Of a stretch of 64,000 nucleotides of DNA, positions 1 to 8,638 are shown one piece after another; positions within the stretch are counted from its first letter, which is position 1; the number at the start of each line of letters is the position of its first letter. The stretch is from positions 62,001-126,000 of the forward strand of contig JAGAAX010000010.1 of assembly GCA_017614995.1 (NCBI GenBank), given 5' to 3'. The notes under the pieces are model-generated. The model saw only the letters and a program-made list of their open reading frames with translations, was not told the DNA's origin and made no database searches. Source of the DNA: Spirochaetaceae bacterium (lineage in GTDB: Bacteria; Spirochaetota; Spirochaetia; Treponematales; Treponemataceae). The position numbers and the translations under genes are program-made.

Positions 1-1804
1 ATTCGAGAGCCTGAAAGTGAACGTCAAGCCCTGCAATGCCAATCATTCCGCACTGAAGCTTAGAGCGCTCAGGTGTAAGCGGAATTGCTGAGTCTGTGCC
101 GGTTCTGTGCAGAAGTGCCGGCGGATTGCCCGCATTTACAAGCTCAACCATTCCTGCCTGACCTGCGATGTCGCTCATGCGGATAATTGCGCCTGTAAGG
201 TAGTTCTCAATGTTGCCTTTTGCGCGGATAATATTGTCGTTTATCTTTGACATTGTTTCGGTCAGATTTCCGTTGATATTGTCTCTGTATGTGTTGAAAA
301 TAATGTTCTTGGCAAGCATTGTTACAAGACCTGCCGCAATACCATGCCCCGAAACATCAAAAAGCCCGAGACCTGACAGCTTGTCGTCAAAAATGTAGAA
401 GTCGTACAAGTCGCCCGAAACACCGGAAAGCGGCTTAAAATAAACAGCGATTTCCCAGCCGTTTTTAACAGATACTTCCTGCGGATAAAAGCTTCTCTGA
501 ACATGCGTTGCAAGATCCATGTCTCTGATTGTCTGATTATGCTCAAATTCAAGTTTTTTGTTTGCTTCGGCAAGCTCTTTTGTGCGCTGAGTTACTTCAA
601 TTTCAAGTTTTTCCGAAAGGAATTCAGCCTGACGGCGTGCCTGTGTATAACGCTCTGCAAGAATAAGCAGAAATGCGGTGATTGAAGCCTGCCAGCCGTA
701 AATTGTGAAAAACGGCATTGTAGTCATTACAAAAACGACATGAACAAAGAAGTCGATAAAAACGCAAATGATAACTGGTGCAAAACCAATCAGAAGCAGA
801 ATAACTTCCTTGCGCTTTTCGAGAAGAGCCTTTATTACAGCCCATATTGCAAAGCAAAGCTGAAAAAACGCAAAGCCGAAAATTACCGGCAGCAGCAGTG
901 AGAAAGTTCTTAAATCCTGCAAAGCGACTGTGTTAATCAGTGCCGCCACAAGCAGTGCAATTCTTACAACCTTTACATAAATTGAATCTTCAAATTTTAA
1001 GAAAACTCTTATGAACGATGTAGCAAGGTAAACATCAATAAAGGCGGCAATACCCATAGTCAGTTTTCTGAATGATAAGAGAGTTCCTACTCCAATTAGC
1101 CACGGCATTTCGCTGATGCAGAACGGAAAGAGATAAACCGAAGAAACAAAACACATGAGCGAATAGTACAGATATTCTTTTTCTGTGGTGCGGCGTATAA
1201 ACAGGAAAAGATAGAAAAAGCCTATAAGAATAATTGCGTCTGAAAAAATCAGATTCATGGTTGAGTGCGTATAAGAGAACTTGCGGGCGGTTATGTACAC
1301 GTCGTCATAAGTGCCGATAAATGGCATACCGCGGATGTTGCCGCCGCCGTCGCACCAAACCTTGATGATAAGCTCATTTGTGCCTGTCATGTGCAGGCAT
1401 GACTGCGGAATGAGAAAATATGAAGCGCCTGTGCCCTGTGAAAATTCATTAGGCGGAAAACGTCCGCAGTTACCGATTTCAATGCCGTTTATCTGAATTG
1501 AACAGGCAATTTCAACATTTCCGATATACAAGCCGAGTTCTTTATCCTGCAAACCGGCAGGAATAGTAAAGAAGTTTTGAAGCCAGACATAGCCTTTTCT
1601 TTCTGGAACAAGCTTTGCGATATTATGCAATGTAGTTATTGATACGGGAATAAATTCTATATTCTGGAAATAAGGTGCTGCCCAAGCCCATCCGTCATCA
1701 AAGGTTATGCGTTCAGGAGCCTTTTTAGAACAGCCTAAGAAAAGAACAGAGCATAAAAAGAGTAGAATTGTTATTTTTTGTGCAGTATTCCGCCGGTTGA
1801 ACAT
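1..1804 (-). CDS. SpoIIE-type PP2C phosphatase with lipoprotein signal and 7TM region (3' end outside window)
   Basis: The frame is open from the ATG at 1804 to the window edge, about 601 codons, and the C-terminus is cut off. The N-terminus has a lipoprotein signal (LFLGC box near residue 25). Next comes a beta-rich extracytoplasmic domain like the 7TMR-DISM sensory domains, then several hydrophobic membrane segments, a coiled coil (near bases 540-660) and a PP2C/SpoIIE domain whose DVSGHG metal-binding motif lies near bases 346-365. Such proteins dephosphorylate anti-anti-sigma or STAS partners in response to an envelope signal. The start is preceded by AAAAGGAA and a minus-strand TATAAT box (1834-1839). 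The ligand and partner cannot be told from sequence. Confidence 0.85.
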   Translation of the reverse strand, partial: MFNRRNTAQKITILLFLCSVLFLGCSKKAPERITFDDGWAWAAPYFQNIEFIPVSITTLHNIAKLVPERKGYVWLQNFFTIPAGLQDKELGLYIGNVEIACSIQINGIEIGNCGRFPPNEFSQGTGASYFLIPQSCLHMTGTNELIIKVWCDGGGNIRGMPFIGTYDDVYITARKFSYTHSTMNLIFSDAIILIGFFYLFLFIRRTTEKEYLYYSLMCFVSSVYLFPFCISEMPWLIGVGTLLSFRKLTMGIAAFIDVYLATSFIRVFLKFEDSIYVKVVRIALLVAALINTVALQDLRTFSLLLPVIFGFAFFQLCFAIWAVIKALLEKRKEVILLLIGFAPVIICVFIDFFVHVVFVMTTMPFFTIYGWQASITAFLLILAERYTQARRQAEFLSEKLEIEVTQRTKELAEANKKLEFEHNQTIRDMDLATHVQRSFYPQEVSVKNGWEIAVYFKPLSGVSGDLYDFYIFDDKLSGLGLFDVSGHGIAAGLVTMLAKNIIFNTYRDNINGNLTETMSKINDNIIRAKGNIENYLTGAIIRMSDIAGQAGMVELVNAGNPPALLHRTGTDSAIPLTPERSKLQCGMIGIAGLDVHFQALE

Positions 1805-1893
1805 ATATTTCCTTTTGGATAGAGCCAAAGAGAATTATACACGATGTTTTAGAAATTTTCGAGATTTTTCTAAAAAAACGTCAAAATCTCAAT

Positions 1894-1922
1894 TTGTTTT
1901 TACTTTATTTCTGTGTTAAAAT
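1894..1922 (+). promoter_or_regulatory. Predicted sigma-70 promoter of the methyltransferase gene
   Basis: TTGTTT (1894-1899), 17-base spacer, TAAAAT (1917-1922). The predicted transcript starts near 1929, downstream of an in-frame TTG at 1913, so translation should start at the ATG at 1949. An inverted repeat GAGATTTT/AAAATCTC (1861-1868 and 1883-1890) lies just upstream, between this and the divergent promoter, and could be an operator. Confidence 0.5.
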
Positions 1923-1948
1923 TATTTTTGTGTGAAAAGGTGGAAAAA

Positions 1949-2704
1949 ATGGCAGAAGAATGGTTTGAAAAAGAGAATTTCTGGCTTGAATACGGGCCTA
2001 TTATGTTTGACGCGCAGCATTGGGCAGAAGCGCCCGGCGTTGCAGAAGCCGTCTGCAAGATTGCGGAGCTTTCGGCTGGTTCAAGTATTCTTGACGCGTG
2101 CTGCGGGCCGGGCAGGGTAAGCGTAGAATTTGCCTTATTGGGCTTAAAAGTTACCGGCGTAGATATAATGCAGTCTTTTTTAGACGCCGCAAAAGAAACC
2201 GCCGACGACGAGGGTGTGCCGCTAGAATTAATCCGCGCTGACATGCGGACTTATGAATCTGCCAAAAAGTTTGACGCAGCGTGCAATTTGTACACGTCTT
2301 TCGGTTATTGCAGCTCTGTTGAAGAAGACTTGAAAATTATAAAGAGCATAGCAAAGTGCGTAAAACCGGGCGGCTGTTTTGTAATGGAATTATTGAGTCG
2401 CGAAGTTGCTGTGCGGAACTTTATTGAAGGCGAATGGTTTGAGCGCGCCGGCAAAACCGTTTTGACTGAATTTACCGTAGAAGGCGCATGGGAAGGCTTG
2501 CGCTCGCGCTGGATTTTGATAGACAACAAGACAGGCAAACGCATAGAGCACTGCTTTGTTCAGCGGCTTTATTCTGCCCCGGAGCTTAGAAAACTTGTGC
2601 TCGGGTGCGGCTTTGAATCTGTAGAGATTTTCGGCGGCTTTGATTTGTCTAAATACGACCAGAACGCCAAAACAATGGTTCTCGTCGCCCGCACCCCGAA
2701 ATGA
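1949..2704 (+). CDS. Class I SAM-dependent methyltransferase
   Basis: 251 residues with a Rossmann methyltransferase core. The glycine-rich SAM loop reads LDACCGPGR (about residues 50-58), followed by an acidic strand end GVDI and a motif with RADMRTY near residue 95. A post-core region KPGGCFVMELLSREV is typical of small-molecule methyltransferases. The start is the ATG at 1949, 5 bases after AAAAGGTGG. An in-frame TTG at 1913 is rejected because it lies upstream of the predicted transcription start. The gene stands alone between a divergent phosphatase gene and a REP-like element. The substrate is unknown. Confidence 0.8.
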   Translation: MAEEWFEKENFWLEYGPIMFDAQHWAEAPGVAEAVCKIAELSAGSSILDACCGPGRVSVEFALLGLKVTGVDIMQSFLDAAKETADDEGVPLELIRADMRTYESAKKFDAACNLYTSFGYCSSVEEDLKIIKSIAKCVKPGGCFVMELLSREVAVRNFIEGEWFERAGKTVLTEFTVEGAWEGLRSRWILIDNKTGKRIEHCFVQRLYSAPELRKLVLGCGFESVEIFGGFDLSKYDQNAKTMVLVARTPK

Positions 2705-2709
2705 TTTTG

Positions 2710-2773
2710 TGTCATTGCCGTACTTGATACGGCAATCTTTGTGCAAGATTATCGGGTCACGCCCGATAATGAC
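2710..2773. repeat. REP-like element, two adjacent hairpins (copy A)
   Basis: Two palindromes follow one another: ATTGCCGTA-cttga-TACGGCAAT-like and ATTATCGGG-tcacg-CCCGATAAT. It lies between two convergent genes, just after the methyltransferase stop. The same two hairpins recur in the opposite order and orientation at 16362-16429. No T-run is attached, so it is a repeat first and possibly a weak bidirectional terminator. Confidence 0.75.
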
Positions 2774-2782
2774 CGGCTGCTT

Positions 2783-3586
2783 TTATAAGCCCAAAAGCTT
2801 CGCCGCATTGCCGTAAAGCACAGCCTTCCGCTCCTCGGCTGTAAAACAAAGCTTGTTGAACCTCTGAAATTCGGTTTCGTGATCCCACATCGGAAAGTCG
2901 CTTCCAAAAAGGAATTTGTCTGCGCCATGCACTTTGATAAGCTCGTCTGCCTTTTCAAGCGGAAGCTTCCACAAAGAGCTTGATGTGTCAAACCAGACGT
3001 CGCGCTCAGCCAGATATTCAAGCGAATCTTCCCATTCAGTGTAGCCGCCAAAGTGCGCCGCAATAACCTTGAGCTTAGGGTGTTTGTTCAGAACGCGGCT
3101 TATGCGCACCGGCCCCGAAAAATCAAAGCGGCAGTCGCCTGCATGAAACAGAATTGGCAGCCCGCGCTCTTCAAGGCTTGTGTAAAAGCCGTCCATTTGC
3201 GGCGTGTCAACCTGAAATTTCTGAAAATCGGGGTGCATTTTTACGCCTTTAAGCCCTGCAATCTGAATGCGGTCAAGCTCTTTGTCAAAGTCTTTGTAAT
3301 CCGGGTGATAAGTCGCAAAACCGATAAATTCGCTGTAGCGTCTGCATGATTCAATTATAAAATTGTTTACAGACTCAACCTGTTCTGCCTTTGTTGCAAC
3401 CGAATGAACCACATATTTTGAAACACCGATTCTGCCGCCGCTTTCAAGCAGTTCTTCTGCCAAACCGCAATAAGAAGCTTTTGCGTCATAAAACTTGCCG
3501 ACATTTTCGGTTGCCTTCTCCGCAATTTTCCGCGGATAAATGTGTGCATGAAAATCTATAATTTTTTCGTTCTGTGCCTGATTCAT
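2783..3586 (-). CDS. Amidohydrolase family protein (TIM-barrel metal-dependent hydrolase, Amidohydro_2 type)
   Basis: 267 residues. The N-terminus carries the HAHIYP motif (IIDFHAHIYPRK) that supplies two metal ligands. FHAGDCRF in mid-protein and AAHFGG after it supply further His residues, and FGSDFPMWDHE near the C-terminus supplies the catalytic Asp. This is the usual set for the amidohydrolase-2 family (decarboxylases and lactonases). The ATG at 3586 is chosen over an in-frame TTG at 3619 because the metal motif normally begins about ten residues from the start. The ribosome binding site is weak. It converges with the methyltransferase gene across REP copy A. The substrate is not predictable. 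Confidence 0.85.
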   Translation of the reverse strand: MNQAQNEKIIDFHAHIYPRKIAEKATENVGKFYDAKASYCGLAEELLESGGRIGVSKYVVHSVATKAEQVESVNNFIIESCRRYSEFIGFATYHPDYKDFDKELDRIQIAGLKGVKMHPDFQKFQVDTPQMDGFYTSLEERGLPILFHAGDCRFDFSGPVRISRVLNKHPKLKVIAAHFGGYTEWEDSLEYLAERDVWFDTSSSLWKLPLEKADELIKVHGADKFLFGSDFPMWDHETEFQRFNKLCFTAEERKAVLYGNAAKLLGL

Positions 3587-3691
3587 TTTAATCTCGTGTT
3601 TGCAGTTTATCAAAAGCAATAAAAAAAATCAGTATTTGTCAGACTGGAATATTGTCCGAAAATATTTAAAAGCATTTTTTCAGAGGGTTTT

Positions 3692-4363
3692 ATGGCATCG
3701 CGTAAAAAGTCAAAGTTTATAAGCTTTTATTTTGATTCTCCGCTGGTTATTATTTTTGCGGTTATTTCCATTTTGATTATGGTCTTGAACACTATTGCGG
3801 AAAGCCGCGGCGCGGTGGGGCTTCTCGGCTTTTTTTCTGCGCCTACGTCTTTTAAGGCTGAAGCTACCGCATTCAATTTTAGGAATCCTGTGCATTATCT
3901 AAGGCTTTTCTTCCATATATTCGGGCAGAGGCACTGGGCAGGTCTTGTGCGCGACTTAAGCTTTATTCTTCTGCTCGGGCCGCAGCTTGAAAAGCTTTAC
4001 GGCACAAAGCTTCTGCTGCTTATGTTTTCAGTCTGTGCGTTTGTTACCGGCGTTTTGAACGTCTGCTTTTTGGCTGTGCCGCTTTGCGGTGCGGGCTGCA
4101 TTGCGTTTATGATGATTCTGCTGACTGTGTACATGAGCATAAAAAAGCAGGTTGTGCCGGTTTCGTGCGTGCTGCTTCTTCTGCTTTACACAGGGCAGAG
4201 CATAAGCAGCACAGGCGGCGGCAATACTGAAATTGTGCATTTAATCGCCGGAATCTGCGGAAGCCTTTTCGGTATGATTCAGCCTGAAAAGAAAAAGCCG
4301 GCAGCCGCATCGAAAAAAAGTGCCGCTACAGCCCCGGAAGCCGGTGAAGACGGTTCAATTTAA
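3692..4363 (+). CDS. Rhomboid-like membrane protein lacking the catalytic Ser
   Basis: 223 residues with about six hydrophobic segments. The rhomboid layout is visible: a helix-2 motif HIFGQRHWAGLVRDL followed by GPQLEKLYG, a helix-4 motif, and a late helix with HLIAGICGSLFG that supplies the His of the dyad. Where active rhomboids have GxSG, this protein reads CGAGCIAF, so the nucleophilic Ser appears to be Gly, and the helix-2 Asn is Asp. The C-terminal tail is Ala/Lys-rich and probably cytoplasmic. The start has a GAGGG site 7 bases upstream. It is likely a non-proteolytic member of the superfamily. An alternative is a rhomboid-unrelated membrane protein with chance similarity. Confidence 0.65.
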   Translation: MASRKKSKFISFYFDSPLVIIFAVISILIMVLNTIAESRGAVGLLGFFSAPTSFKAEATAFNFRNPVHYLRLFFHIFGQRHWAGLVRDLSFILLLGPQLEKLYGTKLLLLMFSVCAFVTGVLNVCFLAVPLCGAGCIAFMMILLTVYMSIKKQVVPVSCVLLLLLYTGQSISSTGGGNTEIVHLIAGICGSLFGMIQPEKKKPAAASKKSAATAPEAGEDGSI

Positions 4364-4370
4364 CGCGTAT

Positions 4371-4399
4371 TTGCCAAACTGGGCAAAATGGCTTATCTT
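4371..4399 (+). promoter_or_regulatory. Predicted promoter of pepT, placing the start codon at or near +1
   Basis: TTGCCA (4371-4376), 17 bases, TATCTT (4394-4399). Only five bases separate the -10 box from the ATG at 4405, and there is no Shine-Dalgarno sequence, so the transcript is probably leaderless. Confidence 0.5.
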
Positions 4400-4404
4400 A
4401 AGCT

Positions 4405-5673
4405 ATGAATTACACAAATCATATTTCAAAAGCTGATATAGCAGAGCCGCTTTTGGAGCGGTTCTTGTCTTATGTTTCGATATGGACTACAAGCGATTCT
4501 GCCGCGGCAGACAGCGGTGTTCAGCCTTCAACAGAACAGCAGCGCGTTTTTGCCAAGAGCCTAGAAGCAGAGTTGAAGAAACTCGGCGTTACGGATGTAA
4601 CTGTTACAGAGCACGCCTACGTCTGCGCAAGAATTCCTGCAACAAAAGGGCTTGAAAGCGTGCCGCCAGTCTGTTTTCTTGCACATATAGACACAGTAGA
4701 CGAAGTTGATGGCAAAAACGTAAAGCCGCAGGTTCACAAAAATTATGACGGTGCTGCCATAAAGTTGAACGGCGGTACGGTGCTTGAGCCGTCAAAAGAC
4801 AAGTTTCTTGCCGAAGCTTCTGGCGACACAATAATTACTAGCGACGGTACGACTTTGCTTGGCGCAGACGACAAAGCCGGAATTGCAGTCATTATGACGG
4901 GCATCGCTGAGATTATTGCAAAAAACATTCCGCATGGTGAGCTTGAGATAGTCTTTTCTCCAGATGAAGAGACCGGGCATGGCATGGACAATGTGCCGCT
5001 TGACTGGTTTCATTCAAAGCAGTGCTATACTTTTGACGGCGGGCACGCAGGCGAAATCGAGATTGAGTGCTTCAATGCTTATAAAGCCGAAATCGACTTT
5101 GCAGGCAGGGCAATGCACACCGGCACAGCGCGCCCTGACATGGTAAACGCCATAAGCATGGCTTCTTCTTTTGTGCAGATGCTTCCGCCGGCAGAAAAGC
5201 CCGAAACTACAGACTGCCGTCAGGGCTTCTACGCTCCAATGGAAATTTCAGGCCACATTGAAAGCGCAAAAGTTGTTTTGTTCCTGCGCGACTTTGAGGC
5301 AGACGGAATGGAACGGCGCATAAATACAGTAAAGCAGCTTGCTTCGGCTGTAGAGGCGCAGTTTCCGGGCGGACGCGCAAATGTGAAGATTACGCAGCAG
5401 TATCTTAATATGTTCCAAAAAATTCAAGAAAACCCGCTTGTTGCAGACATGCTGAAAAAGGCGCTGCTTAATACAGGCATAGAACCTAAGCTTGTGCCTA
5501 TCCGGGGCGGCACTGACGGCTCAAGGCTTACAGAGCTTGGGCTGCCTACGCCGAATGTCTTTACAGGCGGGCATAATTTCCACTCAAAAAGCGAGTGGGC
5601 TTCTCTTGCGCAGATGGTCTGTGCAGAAGAAGTGCTTGTTGAGCTTGTAAAGTTGTGGGCTAAAGAACGCTGA
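4405..5673 (+). CDS. pepT: Peptidase T (tripeptide aminopeptidase, M20B)
   Basis: 422 residues, close to the roughly 408 of Escherichia coli PepT. The zinc-binding and catalytic motifs of family M20 are all present: FLAHIDTVDE (His near residue 94), LLGADDKAGIAV, SPDEETGHG (catalytic Glu pair), TFDGG, and GGHNFHSKSEW near the C-terminus with the final His ligand. There is no signal peptide. The enzyme removes the N-terminal residue of tripeptides in the cytoplasm and fits a peptide-fermenting lifestyle, as do the M29 and M24 peptidases elsewhere in the window. No ribosome binding site precedes the ATG; see the promoter entry. Confidence 0.93.
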   Translation: MNYTNHISKADIAEPLLERFLSYVSIWTTSDSAAADSGVQPSTEQQRVFAKSLEAELKKLGVTDVTVTEHAYVCARIPATKGLESVPPVCFLAHIDTVDEVDGKNVKPQVHKNYDGAAIKLNGGTVLEPSKDKFLAEASGDTIITSDGTTLLGADDKAGIAVIMTGIAEIIAKNIPHGELEIVFSPDEETGHGMDNVPLDWFHSKQCYTFDGGHAGEIEIECFNAYKAEIDFAGRAMHTGTARPDMVNAISMASSFVQMLPPAEKPETTDCRQGFYAPMEISGHIESAKVVLFLRDFEADGMERRINTVKQLASAVEAQFPGGRANVKITQQYLNMFQKIQENPLVADMLKKALLNTGIEPKLVPIRGGTDGSRLTELGLPTPNVFTGGHNFHSKSEWASLAQMVCAEEVLVELVKLWAKER

Positions 5674-5691
5674 AAAACTTAAAAAATCAAA

Positions 5692-5720
5692 TTGAATTAT
5701 ATTGTGCTTGCAGTTATAAT
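5692..5720 (+). promoter_or_regulatory. Strong sigma-70 promoter of the nucleoside-uptake operon
   Basis: TTGAAT (5692-5697), exactly 17 bases, then a perfect TATAAT (5715-5720). It predicts a short leader of about 18 bases ending in GGAGG (5732-5736), which leaves no room for a purine riboswitch. Confidence 0.75.
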
Positions 5721-5744
5721 TGAGCACATACGGAGGCAATCTTT

Positions 5745-7004
5745 ATGAAGAAGATTTTATTTGTTTTGTGTTGTGCACTTGCAATGATGTCATTCATTTC
5801 GTGCTCAAAGAAAGGAAAAGGCGCTGGTAACGGCAACGGCGAATCTGGTTCTGCTGCAAAAGTAGAAAAATCTGCCGGAAAAGCTGAATCTGCAAAGACA
5901 GGCAAATCTGATAAGAAAGAAGAAACTAAGTATAAAGTTGCAATGGTAACAGACTATGGCGACATTACAGACGAATCTTTCAACCAGATTACATACGAAG
6001 CCGGAAAGAAATTCTGTAGCGCAAACAACCTTGAGTATAAATATTTCCGTCCTGCTTCAGACTCAACATCTGACCGCGTTTCTGCAATTGAACAGGCAAT
6101 CGCTGAAGGTTTCAACGTTATTCTCTGCCCTGGCTACGCTTTTGCAGGCACAATCGTTGAAGTTTCACCAAACTACGATGATGTTAAATTCATCGCATTG
6201 GACGTTGCCGCAGGCGACATTCTCGCAGCTGCAATTCCAAACTATGACTACAATCCTTCTAAGTACAATGTAGGCGACTACTACAATACAAAGACAGTTT
6301 ACTGCGCAATCTACAAAGAGGAACTTGCAGGTTACATGGCAGGTTATGCTGCTGTAAAACTCGGTTTCAGACACCTCGGCTTCCTCGGCGGCATGGCTGT
6401 TCCGGCTGTTATCCGCTACGGTTACGGTTATGTTCAGGGTGCAAGCGACGCTGCAAAAGAGCTTAAGTGCGAAAAAGACGTGACAATCGAATACGTTTAC
6501 GGCAACCAGTTCTACGGCGATGCAGACATTACTGCTTACATGGATACATGGTACAAAGACAAGCATGTTGAAGTTGTATTCGCATGCGGCGGCGGTATCT
6601 ATACTTCTGCTGCTGAAGCTGCCAAAAAACTCAAGGGCAAAAAGGTTATCGGCGTTGACGTTGATCAGAAGCCTACAATTGATGCTTACGAACCGGGACT
6701 TACAGTTACATCTGCTATGAAGGGTCTTGCTGCTACAGTTAATACACTTCTTACAGAGACAATCTTGAACGGCAACTGGGACAAATATGCCGGAAAAATC
6801 GAAACACTCGGTCTCGTTTCAGAAGATCCGTCAAAGAACTATGTCGGCTTGCCAGAATCAACAGTCTGGGGCGGCGACTTCGGTCAGGACGAGTACAATC
6901 AGCTCGTAGCAGATATGTACAACGGCAAGATCACAGTTTCTGACGCTATCGACAAAGAGCCTGATGCTGCTGTAAGAGTAAACTACTACGGAAACATCAA
7001 ATAA
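5745..7004 (+). CDS. pnrA: BMP-family nucleoside-binding lipoprotein (PnrA/TmpC-like)
   Basis: 419 residues. A lipoprotein signal ends with the box SFISC, so the protein is tethered at the periplasmic face of a membrane. A Lys/Glu/Ser-rich linker follows (residues 22-63), then the BMP/PBP1 fold starting VAMVTDYGDITDESFNQ, the typical family opening. VIGVDVDQKP is the late ligand-pocket segment. In Treponema pallidum the homologue PnrA binds purine nucleosides, and the adjoining transporter genes support the same role here. The codon use suggests high expression. A hairpin terminator directly after the gene probably makes this subunit more abundant than the transporter. The exact ligand is inferred. 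Confidence 0.9.
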   Translation: MKKILFVLCCALAMMSFISCSKKGKGAGNGNGESGSAAKVEKSAGKAESAKTGKSDKKEETKYKVAMVTDYGDITDESFNQITYEAGKKFCSANNLEYKYFRPASDSTSDRVSAIEQAIAEGFNVILCPGYAFAGTIVEVSPNYDDVKFIALDVAAGDILAAAIPNYDYNPSKYNVGDYYNTKTVYCAIYKEELAGYMAGYAAVKLGFRHLGFLGGMAVPAVIRYGYGYVQGASDAAKELKCEKDVTIEYVYGNQFYGDADITAYMDTWYKDKHVEVVFACGGGIYTSAAEAAKKLKGKKVIGVDVDQKPTIDAYEPGLTVTSAMKGLAATVNTLLTETILNGNWDKYAGKIETLGLVSEDPSKNYVGLPESTVWGGDFGQDEYNQLVADMYNGKITVSDAIDKEPDAAVRVNYYGNIK

Positions 7005-7024
7005 TAAGCTTTAGCATTTAGCGG

Positions 7025-7065
7025 AAAGGTTCTCTTGAAAAATTTTTTGAGAGAACCTTTTTTTT
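7025..7065 (+). terminator. Rho-independent terminator or attenuator between the binding protein and its transporter
   Basis: An 11-bp stem AAAGGTTCTCT/AGAGAACCTTT (7025-7035 with 7050-7060) is followed by a run of T. It sits inside an operon, so partial read-through would lower transporter expression relative to the binding protein. Confidence 0.85.
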
Positions 7066-7087
7066 GGCGTACTGATAAGGAGTGTAC

Positions 7088-8638
7088 ATGGGCGAAACTT
7101 ATGCCATAGAAATGCTCGGAATAACCAAAAAATTTCCGGGAATTATTGCAAACGAAAATGTTACGATTCAGCTTAAAAAAGGCGAGATTCACGCATTGCT
7201 TGGCGAAAACGGAGCAGGCAAATCTACGCTCATGAGCGTTCTTTTCGGGCTTTATCAGGCAGAAGAGGGGAAAATTCTCAAAGACGGCAAAGAGGTTCAT
7301 ATAAAAGACCCGAATGATGCCAATGCACTCGGAATCGGCATGGTTCATCAGCATTTCAAGCTGGTTGAGTGTTTTTCAGTTTTAGACAATATCATTCTTG
7401 GCGTGGAAGAAACTAAAGCCGGTTTCTTGCAGAAAGAAGAAGCCTGCAAAAAAGTTATTGCCCTTTCTGAAAAGTACAATCTTAAAGTTGACCCTGACGC
7501 CATTATCGAAAATATCACCGTCGGTATGCAGCAGCGCACCGAAATTTTGAAAATGCTCTACAGAGACAACAGCATTCTTATTTTTGACGAGCCTACCGCT
7601 GTTCTTACTCCGCAGGAAATAAACGAGCTTATGGAAATTATGCGGAACCTTGCAAAAGAAGGAAAAAGCATTCTGTTTATCTCGCATAAGCTTCAGGAAA
7701 TATTAAGCGTTGCAGACCGCTGTTCTGTTCTGCGCAAAGGCAAATACATTGGAACAGTAAACATAAAAGACACAACCGCAGAAGAACTTTCGAGCATGAT
7801 GGTCGGAAGGCAGGTTAAGTTTGAAGTTGACAAGCAGCCTTCTGAGCCGGGCGAAGTGATTCTTGATGTAAAAGATATGTGCGTCGCAGGCCCGCACCAC
7901 CACAAAAATTCTGTAAACAACGTAAACCTTCAGGTTCGCCGCGGCGAAATTGTTGCAATTGCCGGTATAGACGGAAACGGCCAGACCGAATTTGTGCATG
8001 GGCTTACAGGACTTTCGCCAATAAAAAGCGGCTCAATCTCTTTGTGCGGCAAAGACATTTCCAATATGTCTATCAGGAAGCGTTCTATTCTCGGCATGAG
8101 CCACATTCCTGAAGACAGACACAAGTACGGGCTTGTCCTTGATTATTCACTTGAAGACAATATAGTTCTTGAACGCTATTTCGAGGACGAATTTACAAAT
8201 AAAGCCGGTTTCTTAAAGCGCAAGTCAATCCGAAGCTATGCAGACAAGCTTATAAAGCAGTACGACATACGCTCAGGGCAGGGCGCGGTAACAAAGGCGC
8301 GCAGCATGTCGGGCGGCAACCAGCAGAAAGCCATTATTGCAAGAGAAATCGACAAAAACCCTGAGCTGCTTATAGCCGTTCAGCCTACACGCGGACTTGA
8401 TGTCGGTGCAATTGAGTATATCCACAAACAGCTTGTCGCCCAGCGCGATGCGGGCAAAGCCGTTCTTCTTGTCAGTTTTGAGCTTAGCGAAGTAATGAAC
8501 GTAAGCGACAGAATTCTTGTAATGTTTGAAGGCGAAATCACCGGAGAATTCAAGTCAGATTCAATTACGCAGGAAGAGCTTGGACTTTATATGGCAGGTG
8601 CAAAAAGACAGACTGCGAAGGGGGCTGTAAATGAGTAG
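7088..8638 (+). CDS. Nucleoside ABC transporter ATPase with two nucleotide-binding domains
   Basis: 516 residues with tandem ABC domains. The first has Walker A GENGAGKST and Walker B LIFDEPTAVLTP. The second has the degenerate P-loop region GIDGNGQTEF, signature MSGGNQQK and Walker B-like LLIAVQPTRGLDVG. This double-domain layout is that of the sugar/nucleoside family (RbsA, YufO/NupO). The ATG at 7088 follows AAGGAG by 5 bases; the in-frame GTG at 7082 is not needed. The gene overlaps the first permease gene by 8 bases, suggesting translational coupling. It energises uptake of the ligand delivered by the upstream lipoprotein. Confidence 0.93.
   Translation: MGETYAIEMLGITKKFPGIIANENVTIQLKKGEIHALLGENGAGKSTLMSVLFGLYQAEEGKILKDGKEVHIKDPNDANALGIGMVHQHFKLVECFSVLDNIILGVEETKAGFLQKEEACKKVIALSEKYNLKVDPDAIIENITVGMQQRTEILKMLYRDNSILIFDEPTAVLTPQEINELMEIMRNLAKEGKSILFISHKLQEILSVADRCSVLRKGKYIGTVNIKDTTAEELSSMMVGRQVKFEVDKQPSEPGEVILDVKDMCVAGPHHHKNSVNNVNLQVRRGEIVAIAGIDGNGQTEFVHGLTGLSPIKSGSISLCGKDISNMSIRKRSILGMSHIPEDRHKYGLVLDYSLEDNIVLERYFEDEFTNKAGFLKRKSIRSYADKLIKQYDIRSGQGAVTKARSMSGGNQQKAIIAREIDKNPELLIAVQPTRGLDVGAIEYIHKQLVAQRDAGKAVLLVSFELSEVMNVSDRILVMFEGEITGEFKSDSITQEELGLYMAGAKRQTAKGAVNE

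Noticed and set aside
1913-1948. N-terminal extension of the methyltransferase (TTG at 1913)
   Set aside because: The predicted -10 box lies inside this stretch and a good ribosome site precedes the ATG at 1949.
5674-5744. Purine riboswitch before the nucleoside-binding lipoprotein gene
   Set aside because: The predicted promoter leaves only about 18 bases of leader, too short for an aptamer.
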